From: Sphingopyxis fribergensis
GTDB taxonomy: Bacteria; Pseudomonadota; Alphaproteobacteria; Sphingomonadales; Sphingomonadaceae
DNA length: 64,000 nt
Direction: 5' to 3'
NCBI RefSeq assembly: GCF_000803645.1
Contig: NZ_CP009122.1
Coordinates: 2,394,501 to 2,458,500, forward strand
The notes under the pieces are model-generated. The model ran no database searches. It was not told the DNA's origin and was given only the letters and a program-made list of their open reading frames with translations. Of the stretch, positions 63,701-64,000 are shown one piece after another. Both the position numbers and the translations under genes were made by a program. The number at the start of each line of letters is the position of its first letter. Positions within the stretch are counted from its first letter, which is position 1.

Positions 63701-64000
63701 AGATATTTATTTGTTTAACTCTCAGTACTTAGCGAACCGAGGTTTTAACCTTCCCCCACATATCCCCCCACATTTTTGAGACATTGGCGCCGAAAAATCG
63801 AACTGCGGTTTAGTGGAATCGAGATTGAGATCGCGCTGCAAAAGGTTAGCGGCCCCTTCATGGAGCAGGGCGATTCGGAAATGGGCGAGCTTCCCAGCAA
63901 CGGTAGCTTAGGCACAGCCGCGTTTGAGTTGGTTCAAGGGTGACGCTCAGCATCATGCCGCCACCTTCGAATCGCTTCTGACAGTTCTCAACCGTCGCAA
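63701..64000. other. AT-richer stretch without a supported gene
   Basis: The base composition is clearly more A/T-rich than the rest of the window at 63.7-63.8 kb. I find no reading frame with family features. With the repeats to its left it may be the edge of an integrated element continuing past the window. Confidence 0.4.

Overview
This window comes from the chromosome of a high-GC alphaproteobacterium, most likely a member of the Sphingomonadaceae (Sphingopyxis- or Sphingomonas-like). I base this on strong G/C preference at third codon positions, on family content (UPF0262, the FYDLN-acid/TIGR02300 protein, DUF2849 and DUF934 beside sulfite reductase, a RegB/RegA pair beside a bo3 oxidase) and on many short intergenic palindromes of sphingomonad type. 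Genus is inference. Genes are dense, often joined by ATGA or GTGA overlaps. I see no transposase, IS, CRISPR array, prophage or rRNA. Three tRNAs are present: Gly(UCC), Ala(GGC) and Leu(UAA).

Layout. 1-8.6 kb: thiolase tail, small envelope proteins, a 2-hydroxyacid dehydrogenase, a nitronate-monooxygenase-like flavoprotein, a glycosyltransferase and alpha/beta hydrolase pair, and astD. 8.7-12.7 kb: an assimilatory sulfate reduction operon (cobA, DUF2849, cysI, DUF934, cysH); siroheme synthesis sits beside the siroheme enzyme. 12.8-16.7 kb: dnaB, UPF0262, a GH25-like membrane protein with altered catalytic residues, cdd and dcd. 16.8-21.2 kb: a GH5 glycosidase behind a LacI-type operator, DoxX, and an acyl-metabolism pair. 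21.4-28.9 kb: an entericidin-type lipoprotein, an OmpR/EnvZ-type pair, EF-hand protein, esterase, a decayed acylase, DUF1328, FKBP isomerase and L,D-transpeptidase. 29-33 kb: dinB behind a possible SOS box, and prfC. 33.1-34.0 kb: an AT-richer islet with an orphan Imm53-type gene. 34.1-39.5 kb: enoyl-CoA hydratase, HD protein, Clp-like periplasmic protein, an Rrf2 regulator with an MFS exporter. 39.6-44.1 kb: aroA-cmk-rpsA-ihfB, a core block conserved in proteobacteria. 44.1-50.4 kb: an ABC-2 exporter, a peptide-type binding lipoprotein and a prolyl oligopeptidase. 50.5-57.3 kb: cyoABCD-surf1-regB-regA. 57.5-63.5 kb: an MHS-type transporter, a large hybrid sensor kinase, a histidine phosphatase and an ADP-dependent NAD(P)HX dehydratase. 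63.5-64 kb: a non-coding, repeat-bearing stretch with tRNA-3'-end-like pieces, possibly the border of an integrated element.

How genes work together. The seven-gene cyo-surf1-regBA run places a redox-sensing two-component system in the same tight transcription unit as the quinol oxidase whose substrate pool it is expected to sense. Two acyl-metabolism units 15 kb apart (19.1 kb and 34.1 kb) carry the same 18-bp palindrome shortly before their start codons, so one regulator probably controls both. All homology calls rest on recognition of sequence motifs; no database search was run.
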